Shown piece after piece: positions 8,791 through 17,967 of a stretch of 64,000 nt of DNA (its first letter is position 1; every line of letters begins with the position of its first letter). The stretch covers positions 496,001 through 560,000 of the forward strand of contig CAYWGH010000001.1 of assembly GCA_964457925.1 (NCBI GenBank). Direction: 5' to 3'. The stretch is from Coneutiohabitans sp964457925 (lineage in GTDB: Bacteria; Zhuqueibacterota; Zhuqueibacteria; Zhuqueibacterales; Zhuqueibacteraceae). The position numbers were made by a program, and so were the translations under genes. Below the pieces are notes generated by a model, which saw nothing but the letters and a program-made list of their open reading frames with translations, made no database searches and was not told the DNA's origin.

Positions 8791-11601
8791 ATGTCTCATC
8801 GCAAACTAAACGCCGGGATGGCCGTTTTCGTTTTTGCCGTCTCGTTTATTGTTTATACGATGACAGTTGCACCCACAACCTCGTTTTGGGATTGCGGCGA
8901 ATTCATCGCATGCTCCTACATCCTCGGCGTGCCGCACCCGCCGGGCGCGCCGCTCTACGTTCTCCTTGGGCGCCTGTTCTCGATGATCCCGCTTGGCGTT
9001 GATGCCAGTCTTGATCCGGCGCAGATTCCCGGCGTTTGGACGGAGAATATAGCCTTGCGCGTGAATATGATTTCGCCGATCTTCAGCGCCTTCACCGCGA
9101 TGCTGACCTACCTCATCATCGTGCGCTTGATTCTGCTCTTTTGGAAGAAAGAGCCGGATTCTCTCACCGAAAAAATCACTCTCTACGCCTCCGGCATGGT
9201 GGGCGCGCTCGGCTTTGCCTTTTCCGACAGCCAGTGGTTCAACTCGGTGGAAGCGGAAGTTTATGCCGGCTCGATGTTCTTTACGGCGATCGTCGTCTGG
9301 CTCATTTTAAAGTGGATGGATCAAGCCGAATCCGCGAAGTCCGATCGTTATATTCTGCTGATCTTCTACCTTGTGGGCTTGGCGATTGGCGTGCACTTGC
9401 TCAACCTGCTGGCGCTGCCAACCATCGCGATGATCATCTTTGCGCAGCGCTATCGCAGCGATAAGAAAGATTTGTTCGGCGAAATGATGAAGATGATGGC
9501 CGTGGCCGGCCTCGGCGGCCTTACGCTTTATTTCGGTGTAAATACCGGCGTGGTGCAAGGGTTGCCTGCGCTGATGAATGCCGGCGGCTATCTCGGCGTG
9601 TTCTTGCTCTTGATCGCGATTTTGGTGGCGGCAAGCATGGCCATCGCCAACAAGCAGCGTATTTTTGCGCTCACCATGATGTCTGTTCTGCTCATTATTA
9701 TCGGCTATTCGACATATACCGCGATTTATCTCCGGTCGAAACTCGATCCCGTGATTGACGAAAATAACCCCGAAACCGCCGAAGGCCTGATCAAATATCT
9801 CGGTCGCGAGCAATACGGCGAGGTGCCCATCACCCCGCGCCGCGCCCCGTTATGGGAATATCAAATCAAAAAGATGTTTATTCGCTATTTCAACTGGCAA
9901 TTCATCGGCAAGGGCGAAACGCTCGATCAACACGGGCGTATTGTCGAAGTCTTTTCGATGCGCGGCTTGTGGGGCATACCGTTTTTTCTGGGATTGATCG
10001 GCATGTTCTATCATTTTTTTAAGGACTGGCGACGCGCGCTGCCGATTTTTACCCTCTTCATCATGACCGGACTGGCAATCATCATTTATCTCAATCAAGA
10101 TGATCCGCAGCCGCGCGAGCGTGATTATGCCTACACCGGCGCGTTTTTCGCATTTGCGCTGTGGATCGGTATTGGCGTCGTTGCGCTGATTGATGGGGCG
10201 CGCGAGTTTTTATTCAGCAAAAAAACGGCGGGCCAAGCCAGCGTGCCGGTTTCATCATTGGAAAAACAACATAGCGGCCTGGCTGCCGGCGTGGCGGGGC
10301 TGATGCTCGTGCTGGTGCCGGGCAATATGCTCTTTTCCATCTTGCCGGGCGTCGATTGGCTCTCGAATTTCCGCGAGCACAACCGCAAGGGCGATTATGT
10401 TGCTTTCGATTATTCCTACAACATTCTGCAATCCTGCGAAAAGGACGCCATTATCTTCACCAACGGCGATAACGACACGTTTCCGCTTTGGTTTTTGCAG
10501 TACGTCCACAACATCCGTCCGGATATTCGCGTGGTCAATCTCAGCTTGCTCAACACGGATTGGTATATCAAACAACTCCGTGATGACGAGCCGAAAGTGG
10601 CGATTCGCATGTCGGACGCAAGCATTGAAGCCATTCGGCCCATCGAATGGAAAGCCAAAACCGTCGCGATTCCGGTGCCAAGGGACATTTACGAGCAAGA
10701 ATACCAGCAAGCGCTCAAGCTCGATCCCAACGTCAAATATGAAGACAATCCGGCGGTACGCATCGAAGTGAAGCCGACGTATGAAGGCGTCGCGATTCGC
10801 GTGCAGGATTTGATGATCTTGAAAATTCTCGAAGACAACCAATTCCGCCGCCCGGTTTACTTCGCCGTGACGGTCTCCCCGGAGAATAAAATCGGTTTGG
10901 ATCCCTACATGCGCATGGACGGCCTGGCGTTTCGCGTGCTGCCGGTGAAAATCGAACGCGGCACGGTTGCCCCGGCGATCATGTGGACGAACTTGAACGA
11001 GAAGTTTCGCTATCGCAACCTGGATAATCCCGAGGTTTACTATAGCGACAATGTGTTGAACTTACTGCAAAACTATCGTTCCGCGTTTCTGCACTTGGCG
11101 CAATATCATCTCTCCCGCCGCGAGAACGAAGAGGTCTTAAAAACCCTCGATCGCATGGGGCAAGCTATGCCGGAGCATGTCATTCCGACCAGCGATTTTC
11201 GCATCAACGAGGCGATCGGCTTGATGTATGCGCAGGCTGGCAGGCCGGACGAGCTGACCAAACGGTATCGCAACATGATTGAAAATGAGTACGGCCGGCT
11301 GACTGCCGTGAATGATAAACTCTCGTTTGCTGATTATTTGAACTATCGCGGGCAAAGGGCGCTGGCTGAATCTCTGGCACAAGAGGTGATCAAAAGTAAT
11401 CCGGCGCAGCGTGAAGGTTATCAGTGGTTGGTGCGTCTCTACAGCATGACCGGAGAACGCGATAAGGCCGTGTCGGCTTTGGAGCAACTGTTGGCGCGCT
11501 TTCCTGATGATCAAGCGGCGCGCACACAGTTGGAACAGTTGCGCGGCAGCGCTCCGGCAGCGGCCCCCACGCCGGTTGACACCAGCCATTCTTCGAATTA
11601 A
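8791..11601 (+). CDS. DUF2723 membrane protein with C-terminal TPR domain
   Basis: Large integral membrane protein (936 residues). The N-terminal half (about 1-510) has some 12 hydrophobic helices and the family motif SFWDCGEFIACSYILG followed by HPPGAPLYVLLGR. Both recall GT-C glycosyltransferases such as protein O-mannosyltransferases; in that fold the acidic residues after the first helix bind the lipid-linked donor. Residues about 520-780 are soluble and include TNGDNDTFPLWFLQ; the end (about 790-930) is a TPR-type region. The likely role is transfer of a sugar to protein or glycan at the outer face of the inner membrane. The frame opens earlier, but the ATG at 8791 follows AGGAG with 10-base spacing. 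Confidence 0.85.
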   Translation: MSHRKLNAGMAVFVFAVSFIVYTMTVAPTTSFWDCGEFIACSYILGVPHPPGAPLYVLLGRLFSMIPLGVDASLDPAQIPGVWTENIALRVNMISPIFSAFTAMLTYLIIVRLILLFWKKEPDSLTEKITLYASGMVGALGFAFSDSQWFNSVEAEVYAGSMFFTAIVVWLILKWMDQAESAKSDRYILLIFYLVGLAIGVHLLNLLALPTIAMIIFAQRYRSDKKDLFGEMMKMMAVAGLGGLTLYFGVNTGVVQGLPALMNAGGYLGVFLLLIAILVAASMAIANKQRIFALTMMSVLLIIIGYSTYTAIYLRSKLDPVIDENNPETAEGLIKYLGREQYGEVPITPRRAPLWEYQIKKMFIRYFNWQFIGKGETLDQHGRIVEVFSMRGLWGIPFFLGLIGMFYHFFKDWRRALPIFTLFIMTGLAIIIYLNQDDPQPRERDYAYTGAFFAFALWIGIGVVALIDGAREFLFSKKTAGQASVPVSSLEKQHSGLAAGVAGLMLVLVPGNMLFSILPGVDWLSNFREHNRKGDYVAFDYSYNILQSCEKDAIIFTNGDNDTFPLWFLQYVHNIRPDIRVVNLSLLNTDWYIKQLRDDEPKVAIRMSDASIEAIRPIEWKAKTVAIPVPRDIYEQEYQQALKLDPNVKYEDNPAVRIEVKPTYEGVAIRVQDLMILKILEDNQFRRPVYFAVTVSPENKIGLDPYMRMDGLAFRVLPVKIERGTVAPAIMWTNLNEKFRYRNLDNPEVYYSDNVLNLLQNYRSAFLHLAQYHLSRRENEEVLKTLDRMGQAMPEHVIPTSDFRINEAIGLMYAQAGRPDELTKRYRNMIENEYGRLTAVNDKLSFADYLNYRGQRALAESLAQEVIKSNPAQREGYQWLVRLYSMTGERDKAVSALEQLLARFPDDQAARTQLEQLRGSAPAAAPTPVDTSHSSN

Positions 11602-11619
11602 GCGCGAGGCCGAACCGCC

Positions 11620-12666
11620 GTGCCCGTTGAAAAAAAATGGCCGTTGGTATCGATTATCATTCCGCATTGGCGCGGCGCGGAAATATTGCAAAGATGCTTG
11701 CAATGTTTGCAAGCCACGGACTACCGCCCCTTTGAGATTTTGCTCATTGACAATGCCTGTGATGACGGCAGCATCGCGATGGTGCAGCCTCGTTTTCCCG
11801 AGGTGAGAGTTGTGGCGAGCAAGACGAATCTTGGTTACGCCGGCGGCTGCAATCTCGGATTGGGCGCGAGCCGGGGCAAATATGTCGCGTTATTGAACAA
11901 CGATGCTGTCGTGACGCCGGGCTGGCTCACGCCGCTGGTGGCCGCGATGGAACGTGATGAAAGCCTCGCTGCTTGCCAGCCGAAAATTCTTACGATCGAC
12001 GCGCCAGAGCAGTTCGACTATGCCGGCGCGGCCGGCGGCTTTATGGATTGGCTCGGCTATCCGTTTTGCCGCGGCAGAATTTTTTTTACGCTCGAAGAAG
12101 ATCGCGGCCAGTACGATGATGAAGTCGACATTTTTTGGGCCAGTGGCGCGTGCTGTCTGTTGCGGCAATCGGCGCTGGCCGAAACCGGCGAGTTGGATGA
12201 ACATTTCTTCGCGCACATGGAAGAAATCGATCTCAACTGGCGTTTGCATTGGGCGGGTTATCACGTGCGTGCCGTGCCGGGCGCAGTGGTTTATCATCAA
12301 GCCGGGTCAACGCTGCAGGCGGAATCGCCGCGCAAGGTTTATCTGAATCATCGCAACGGGTTGATTCTGTTGCTGAAGAATATGCCGGCGGCGCAATTAG
12401 TTAGAGTTTTGCCGCTGCGTTTGTTGTTGGATGCGCTCGCGGCGCTGCGCATGTTGTTTCGTTTGCATTGGGCGCAGGCGGTGAAGGTTTTGGCGGCATA
12501 CATTTATCTCATCACACATGCGCGGCAGATTCGGCAACAACGTCAGCAAAGCCACGTCTGCCATAAAATCGCGCATGCGGAGATGCAGCAAAAATTTTAT
12601 GCGCGCAGCATTGTGTGGGATTATTTCATGGCAGGAAAAAAAAGATTCTCTGATTTGCCCAGCTAA
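11620..12666 (+). CDS. Family 2 glycosyltransferase
   Basis: Cytoplasmic-face sugar transferase of 348 residues, GT-A fold, rhamnosyltransferase-like. Seen in the sequence: the N-terminal strand VSIIIPHWRGAEILQRC, LLIDNACDDGS, the nucleotide-sugar segment NLGYAGGCNLG, the metal-site region LLNNDAVVTPGW and the acceptor loop FFAHMEEIDLNWRLHWAG. A hydrophobic/amphipathic tail (about 255-300) may hold it at the membrane. It begins with GTG 18 bases after the DUF2723 gene, so the two are probably translated from one message; a donor-acceptor pairing with the DUF2723 protein is inferred. Confidence 0.9.
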   Translation: MPVEKKWPLVSIIIPHWRGAEILQRCLQCLQATDYRPFEILLIDNACDDGSIAMVQPRFPEVRVVASKTNLGYAGGCNLGLGASRGKYVALLNNDAVVTPGWLTPLVAAMERDESLAACQPKILTIDAPEQFDYAGAAGGFMDWLGYPFCRGRIFFTLEEDRGQYDDEVDIFWASGACCLLRQSALAETGELDEHFFAHMEEIDLNWRLHWAGYHVRAVPGAVVYHQAGSTLQAESPRKVYLNHRNGLILLLKNMPAAQLVRVLPLRLLLDALAALRMLFRLHWAQAVKVLAAYIYLITHARQIRQQRQQSHVCHKIAHAEMQQKFYARSIVWDYFMAGKKRFSDLPS

Positions 12667-12965
12667 TTGGCTGTTACTTTTTTTGCAGGAGTACCCCTCG
12701 AAATGTCATTCGGATGAATCTTCTGAAGTACTCGGCATAATGCCTGAAACTTTACAAGTTCCCTCCTGGATGATATACCGGGGGATATGCTTTTCAAGGT
12801 AACGGCGCATTAAAACGATCATGCGAGGCCGCATTGTGGCGAGGCCATTCTGAACGAGCCTTTCTGCAACGTTAAAGGGTTTCGTTCCAAGAACACCTCC
12901 AACACCTTTGCGGAAGTCGTGTGATCCTCCTGCATATTTGAACACGAACGCAAAAGAGATAAACG
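12667..12965. other. Intergenic region with a possible dispersed repeat
   Basis: A 299-base gap between the glycosyltransferase and methyltransferase genes. Positions 12701-12729 resemble the TGTCATTC...GAATCTTC class of scattered intergenic repeats (from memory). A minus-strand frame crosses the gap and runs into the methyltransferase gene as its shadow; it has no ribosome site of its own. Confidence 0.35.
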
Positions 12966-13907
12966 TTGTCTGAATTCGAGCATTGCGCCTGTCCGGTTTG
13001 CGCTGAAGACGCTGGAGAGTTTTACTTGCGCGTCGCGGATCGCTTCGCGTTGGCCGAGGGCCCGGCGTATGATCTGCAGCGCTGTCGCGTGTGCGGCATG
13101 ATTTACTTGAATCCCCGTCCCGCCGAAGCCAATAGCGGACGTTATTATCAACACGAAGCGTATCTGCCTTTCGCCAGCCTTGCCGCCCGGCCAACTGCGA
13201 CGCAAAAGCTTTACGATTATCTCCGCCAAATCAATCTCAGATGGAAGCGCCGCGTGCTTTCGCATTTTTGTGCTCGCGGCATGTTGCTCGATGTCGGCTG
13301 CGGCACCGGCGAGTTTCTGGCGTTCATGCGCGCTTCCGGTTGGCAGGTACGAGGACTAGAACGCGATCCGGCTGCCGCGGATTGGGGCCGGCGCCACTTT
13401 CAGCTCGAAATCGAAACCGGCAGCGTCCAGGATTTAAAAACAGAATCACCCTGTGACGTGATCACGCTTTGGCATGTGTTGGAGCATCTTTATTCGCCGA
13501 AAGCAGCGCTGCAGCATTTGCGCAATCAATTGGCCGAGCACGGCTTGCTTATCATCGCCGCGCCTCATGTTGAAAGCGTTGATGCCGCGGTTTATGGCCG
13601 CGATTGGATCGCGTTAGATGTGCCGCGTCACGTGAATCATTTCACGCTTCCGGCGTTGCAGCGCCTGGCAGAAACATGCGGCTTTCGCCTGCGCGCCTGC
13701 CGGCAATTGCCGCTGGACGCCTTTTTCAATGCCATGATGAGTGAACAGTTGCAGGCGCAAGCCAGAAAGTCACGTTCATGGTTTTTGCCGTTGCGTGTCG
13801 TGCGCGCGGCTGCGGTTTCAGCGGCTTCATTAGTCGCCGGCAGCCGCTTTTTCCCGGGCCGGTTCCGAGGAGCGACGCTGGTGGCGGTGTTGCAGAAAAC
13901 ACGTTGA
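12966..13907 (+). CDS. Class I SAM-dependent methyltransferase with N-terminal zinc ribbon
   Basis: A 313-residue methyltransferase. The N-terminal 45 residues form a two-CxxC zinc-ribbon-like module (CPVC and CRVCG) followed by MIYLNPRP, common in methyltransferases that act on sugars. The Rossmann core has motif I LLDVGCGTGEFL (about 108-119), an acidic ERDP segment and ITLWHVLEHL (about 168-177). The TTG start at 12966 opens directly on the zinc ribbon; the upstream AAAGAGA is a poor ribosome site. Placement after a GT2 and a DUF2723 gene suggests methylation of a surface sugar, inferred. Confidence 0.85.
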   Translation: MSEFEHCACPVCAEDAGEFYLRVADRFALAEGPAYDLQRCRVCGMIYLNPRPAEANSGRYYQHEAYLPFASLAARPTATQKLYDYLRQINLRWKRRVLSHFCARGMLLDVGCGTGEFLAFMRASGWQVRGLERDPAAADWGRRHFQLEIETGSVQDLKTESPCDVITLWHVLEHLYSPKAALQHLRNQLAEHGLLIIAAPHVESVDAAVYGRDWIALDVPRHVNHFTLPALQRLAETCGFRLRACRQLPLDAFFNAMMSEQLQAQARKSRSWFLPLRVVRAAAVSAASLVAGSRFFPGRFRGATLVAVLQKTR

Positions 13908-13989
13908 ATTATAGCGGGCCGGGTGAAAAAATAAATCGTTGTTTACGCCGTTTCATTCGATTATCTTTGCCCTGGAATAAAGTTTATAA

Positions 13990-15930
13990 GTGAAGATTGT
14001 CGCTATGCGAGGTCTGCGTTACAAAATTGCGACGGGTTACGTCGTGCTGTTGGCCATTATTCTGGTTACGAGCATTTTCGCGGTGCACGATTTTTCGCAA
14101 TTGAGCAATTCGGTGGGCGGCATTTTGAAGCGGAACTACGAAAACGTGCTCGCCGCGGAAAACATGCTGAAGGCGCTCAACAACCAAGAGAATGCGCTGC
14201 TTGCGATGCTGGTGCAAAGCGGCGACTCGACGCTCGTGTTGTTTAACACCGAGCGCGGCGAAGAACGTTCGCTGGTGGTGTATGATGCCAATCGCAGTTT
14301 GGAACTGCCGATGGCAGTGTTCAATACCAACCGCGACGAGTTTTTGCAGTGGTTCGAGCAGACGAACAGCGTTATTACATCGCCTTCCGAACACGCGTTG
14401 TTGGATAGTATCATCTTTACCTACCGCCACTTTCTTGCCGTCTCAGACTCGTTGCATCACATGGTGCAAAGGCGCCAGCCCTTCGCGAAGTTGCGCGCTT
14501 TCCAGCGCGCTGAGATCGAGCCTAGCCTGGTTAAAATCAATCGGTACTGCGAAACGCTGCTGGAAACAAATCAGGAGGCGATCAGCAGCATGGATCGCCG
14601 CGCGAAAGACATTACCGGCCAGGCAACGCAAGTTGTGATCGTCGCCCTGGTCATCGCAATTTTGCTCAGCATTCTCGGCAGTTTGCAATTCACCGGCTCG
14701 ATTCTCAAACCGCTGAAGCAGCTCACGCAAACGGTGCGGCGCATCGGCGAGGGCAATTTGAACCAAAAAATTGACATCCAGGCCGAAGATGAGATCGGCG
14801 AGCTGAGCCGCGAATTCAATAAAATGACGGAACGGCTGCGCAGCTATGAAGAGTTGAACATTCACCAATTGATTGCGGAAAAGAAAAAATCGGAAACCAT
14901 CGTCGAAAGCATCGCCGACCCCATCATTGTCACCGACGAAAACAGCAGCATTCTTTTGATGAATGAGGCGGCCGCGACCATGATTGGCGTGCAAGGCGCG
15001 AGCTGGCAGGGCCAGCCCTTGCGCCTGCTGCAGAACAATGAGTTGTGGGCCAAGCTTATGCACGTTGGGGAAGACATGCCGGACGATCCCGCGCACAACG
15101 ATTTCTTGCTGGCGGTGGCGCGCGAAGGCAAAACGTTTTATTATCGCCCGCGCCAAACCAAGATCACGGATGAACAGGGGCAGGTGCAAGGTGTGGTGAC
15201 ATTGTTGCAAGATGTCACGCGGTTTAAGAATCTCGATCAAATGAAATCGGAATTCATGGCAACCGTGTCTCATGAGTTCCGTACGCCTTTGACGGCAATC
15301 AATATGACGATCGACATTCTATCGCAAGAAGTGTTGGGGAAAATGAATGCGCGCCAGCATGAGCTGCTGAATGCCGCCAAAGATGACTGCGAACGCTTGA
15401 AAAAATTGGTGCGCGAACTGCTCGATCTGTTGCGCTTGGAATCCGGGCGCTATAAGATCAAAAGCGAGTTACTCAACCTGTCGAGCTTGCTCGAGCACGC
15501 GCTGCGGCCGCTGCGGCTGTTGTTTGAAGAAAAAGAAGTCAGTCTCAATATTGCCCTTGCGCCGGCATTGCCGGAAGTGCCGGGCGATCAGGAAAAACTG
15601 TCCTGGGTGATCAATAATCTTGTCAGCAATGCGTTGCGATACACGCCGGCGCACGGCAACGTGACAATCAGCGCGGAGCGCAACAATGGCGTCATTCAAG
15701 TCTGTGTGGCCGATACGGGCCGCGGCATCCCGGCGAACGCACTGGAAACGATTTTCGAGAAGTTCGTGCAGGTGAAAGAGCCCACCGATGCGACGCCGGG
15801 CAGCGTGGGTTTGGGATTGGCGATTGCGAAGGAAGTGGTCGAGGCGCATGGCGGCAAGATTTGGGTGGAAAGCGAAGTGGGAGTGGGCAGCAAGTTTAAT
15901 TTCACCATTCCCGTGTCACCGGAGGGCTGA
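13990..15930 (+). CDS. Membrane sensor histidine kinase (NtrB-like, HAMP-PAS)
   Basis: Sensor kinase of 646 residues. Order: helix 1 (about 12-30), periplasmic helical sensor (about 31-212), helix 2 (VVIVALVIAILLSILGSL), HAMP linker (about 236-290), PAS domain (about 305-410), HisKA with the phospho-acceptor in VSHEFRTPLTAI and an HATPase domain with INNLVSNALRYT, VADTGRGIP and GLGLAIAKEVVEAHGG boxes. The GTG at 13990 or the ATG at 14005 may start it; either leaves helix 1 intact. It is followed 69 bases later by a sigma-54 response regulator, so the two form a two-component pair. The ligand is unknown. Confidence 0.95.
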   Translation: MKIVAMRGLRYKIATGYVVLLAIILVTSIFAVHDFSQLSNSVGGILKRNYENVLAAENMLKALNNQENALLAMLVQSGDSTLVLFNTERGEERSLVVYDANRSLELPMAVFNTNRDEFLQWFEQTNSVITSPSEHALLDSIIFTYRHFLAVSDSLHHMVQRRQPFAKLRAFQRAEIEPSLVKINRYCETLLETNQEAISSMDRRAKDITGQATQVVIVALVIAILLSILGSLQFTGSILKPLKQLTQTVRRIGEGNLNQKIDIQAEDEIGELSREFNKMTERLRSYEELNIHQLIAEKKKSETIVESIADPIIVTDENSSILLMNEAAATMIGVQGASWQGQPLRLLQNNELWAKLMHVGEDMPDDPAHNDFLLAVAREGKTFYYRPRQTKITDEQGQVQGVVTLLQDVTRFKNLDQMKSEFMATVSHEFRTPLTAINMTIDILSQEVLGKMNARQHELLNAAKDDCERLKKLVRELLDLLRLESGRYKIKSELLNLSSLLEHALRPLRLLFEEKEVSLNIALAPALPEVPGDQEKLSWVINNLVSNALRYTPAHGNVTISAERNNGVIQVCVADTGRGIPANALETIFEKFVQVKEPTDATPGSVGLGLAIAKEVVEAHGGKIWVESEVGVGSKFNFTIPVSPEG

Positions 15931-15999
15931 GAAGCGCCCTGGCCCGACGGCTTGACTGCGCCAACAACAACCGAATAACATGTTTTGTTTTATCGCACT

Positions 16000-17328
16000 A
16001 TGCCCAATCCTCGTCCCAAGGTCCTCGTCGTCGATGATGAGACGAACATTCTCAAAACAATGGGAATTTGTTTCGATGCGATCGGCTTTCAGACGCGTTT
16101 GATCTCAAAGCCGCAAGAGGTGCTGGAAGTATTACGGCAGGAACGCTTCGATCTCGCCTTTGTTGATCTGAAAATGGGGCCAATGGACGGCATGGAAATA
16201 TTGGCGGAGATCAAGCGCCACTCGCCCGAGACCACGGTGGTCATCATCACCGCGCACGGCTCAATCGACAGCGCGATCGAAACCATCAAAAAGGGCGCGT
16301 ATCATTATCTCGAAAAACCATTCGACTACAAAGAGCTGCAGATCTTTGCACAAAAGGCCTGGGAGCATCACGAGCTTTCGCGCGAAGTTCGTGAGTTGCG
16401 CAAACAGGTTGCCGCCGCGCGCGGCACCGGCGAGTTTGTGACACGCAACCGCGAGATGCTTGAAATGCTCGAACTTGCCGGCCGCATTGCCGAAAGCAAC
16501 ATCAGTGTGTTGATTGAAGGCGAGAGCGGCACCGGCAAGGAGTTGGTGGCGCAGCTTATTTATCAAAAAAGCCCGCGTTCCGGCAAGCCGTTCATTAAAA
16601 TCAATTGCGCGGCGTTGCCGGAAAATCTGTTGGAGAGTGAGTTGTTCGGCCACGTTAAAGGCGCTTTCACCGGGGCTGTGAAAGACCGCCAGGGCCGTTT
16701 CGCGCTGGCAGACGGCGGCACGATTTTTCTCGATGAAATTGCCGAGCTTTCCCCCGCGATTCAAGCAAAATTGCTGCGCGTGCTGCAGAACAAGGAATTC
16801 GAGCGCGTCGGCGAGAGCAAAACCACGCAGGTGGACGTGCGTGTAATTGCGGCGACCAATCGCAACCTCGACGAGGCGTTGAAAGAAGGCGCCTTTCGCG
16901 AAGATTTATTTTATCGCTTGAACACCATGCGCTTGAAGCTGACGCCGCTGCGCGAGCGCCCGGAAGACATTCCGCTGTTGATTCAGCATTTCCTCAATAA
17001 ATTCTCACCTGAAAAAGTCCTCGAAATCTCCCCGGAGGCGTTGCAAGCGCTGCGCGCCTACCGTTGGAGCGGCAACGTGCGCGAGCTTGAGAATGCCATC
17101 GAGCGCGCGGCGCTGCTTACCAAAAATCATGTCATCGAATTGGGGCATTTGCCCGAGGAAGTTCGATCCGCGCTCGACAAGCCGAAACACGAGCTTTCGC
17201 TGGAAGAGATCGAAAAGCTGCACGTCAAGCGCGTGCTGCAACATGCGAAAGATTACGACGAGGCCGCCAAGATTCTCGGCATCGATCCCGCCACGCTTTG
17301 GCGCAAACGCAAAAAATTTGATTTGTAG
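16000..17328 (+). CDS. NtrC-family sigma-54-dependent response regulator
   Basis: Activator of 442 residues. A receiver domain (about 5-120) has the acidic pair in VVDDE and the phospho-aspartate in FVDLKMGPMDG. The AAA+ domain has Walker A GESGTGKE, the sigma-54 contact loop GAFTGA and Walker B TIFLDEIAEL. A Fis-type helix-turn-helix closes the protein (AAKILGIDPATLWRKRKKF). The GAFTGA loop shows it is a true sigma-54 activator, not a degenerate one. The ATG at 16000 is preferred over a TTG at 15985. A candidate sigma-54 promoter lies in the next intergenic region. Confidence 0.96.
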   Translation: MPNPRPKVLVVDDETNILKTMGICFDAIGFQTRLISKPQEVLEVLRQERFDLAFVDLKMGPMDGMEILAEIKRHSPETTVVIITAHGSIDSAIETIKKGAYHYLEKPFDYKELQIFAQKAWEHHELSREVRELRKQVAAARGTGEFVTRNREMLEMLELAGRIAESNISVLIEGESGTGKELVAQLIYQKSPRSGKPFIKINCAALPENLLESELFGHVKGAFTGAVKDRQGRFALADGGTIFLDEIAELSPAIQAKLLRVLQNKEFERVGESKTTQVDVRVIAATNRNLDEALKEGAFREDLFYRLNTMRLKLTPLRERPEDIPLLIQHFLNKFSPEKVLEISPEALQALRAYRWSGNVRELENAIERAALLTKNHVIELGHLPEEVRSALDKPKHELSLEEIEKLHVKRVLQHAKDYDEAAKILGIDPATLWRKRKKFDL

Positions 17329-17404
17329 CCGCGCTGCGCCAGATTTCAGGCCGGCTGAAACCAGCAGCCCGGCGCGCAGCAATGAACCCCGCCAGTTTGG
17401 GATG

Positions 17405-17476
17405 CCACCACGCACCAAGGCGCCAAGAAAAGCTTGATGACATGAGTTGTTATCGCGCCTCAGTGCCTTTGTGGCG
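17405..17476. repeat. Possible dispersed intergenic repeat with imperfect inverted arms
   Basis: The left arm (17405-17430) contains CACCAAGGCGCCAAG and the right arm (17452-17476) GCGCCTCAGTGCCTTTGTGG, roughly inverted copies of each other. This resembles the CACCAAGG/CCTTTGTGG elements scattered between genes in many genomes. That likeness is from memory. Confidence 0.35.
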
Positions 17477-17708
17477 AAAAGACTTTCAGAATTTTATTCT
17501 GTTGAAGAACCGTCCGCGCGCTGAAAGTTTTGAAACCAGAGCCATAGCATGATGCAATAATTAAAATTTGACTCGAAGCAATAGCGCTCGGGCGGCGGAT
17601 TTCTTTATTTGGCTGAACAGTTAGACCTTTTGGGTTTCAGTGAAGTGGCTTTTTGTTCATCAAAATCTTAAAACCTGATACATTCAAAGTTTGATTTGGT
17701 TTCTCTGC

Positions 17709-17723
17709 CTTGCAAAATGCAAG
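17709..17723. promoter_or_regulatory. Perfect inverted repeat, candidate activator site (distal)
   Basis: CTTGCA-AAA-TGCAAG, a perfect 6-3-6 palindrome about 155 bases upstream of the -24 element. A related TTGCAA core recurs at 17819-17824. Confidence 0.35.
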
Positions 17724-17801
17724 ATGACTTATCTGTTTAAAAATTTAAACAATTATGCTTTGTGAATCAGTACTGTCCGAAAATACTATTGCATTTTTCA
17801 A

Positions 17802-17816
17802 ACAATGTCGCATTGT
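17802..17816. promoter_or_regulatory. Perfect inverted repeat, candidate upstream activator site
   Basis: ACAATG-TCG-CATTGT, a perfect 6-3-6 palindrome about 60 bases before the -24 element, that is about 90-100 bases before the expected transcript start. This is the usual distance for an NtrC-type enhancer. Its sequence differs from the distal palindrome, so at most one may be the true site. Confidence 0.45.
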
Positions 17817-17876
17817 CGTTGCAAGACCACTCTACAAAAATCAAAAAGTTAGAACCGCAATGATTCTGGGGTTTAG

Positions 17877-17891
17877 TGGCACCGGCTTTGC
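17877..17891 (+). promoter_or_regulatory. Sigma-54 (-24/-12) promoter
   Basis: TGGCACCGGCTTTGC: the invariant GG (17878-17879) and GC (17890-17891) are separated by exactly 10 bases, TGGCAC and TTGC are fully matched, and only the bases flanking them deviate. A transcript start near 17903 would leave a leader of about 65 bases before the STAS gene. An activator with the sigma-54 contact loop is encoded immediately upstream. Confidence 0.72.
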
Positions 17892-17967
17892 GTAACAGAG
17901 ATTAAAAAAATTTAACGCGCTGATGGCGCAAGGCCGAACGGGTAAACCTCTTTTTGCGAGGATTCCT

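Larger units (their letters stand above)
17329..17876. other. Regulatory intergenic region upstream of the Ton operon
   Basis: Non-coding and A+T-rich toward its end. It holds a small hairpin (17351-17372) after the regulator stop codon, a possible dispersed repeat (17405-17476) and two perfect 6-3-6 inverted repeats that could bind the activator. No open frame of credible coding quality was found. Confidence 0.55.

Noticed and set aside
12706..13194. Minus-strand frame spanning the gap before the methyltransferase gene
   Set aside because: Half of it overlaps the zinc-ribbon coding region in antisense, and the remainder lacks a start and ribosome site.
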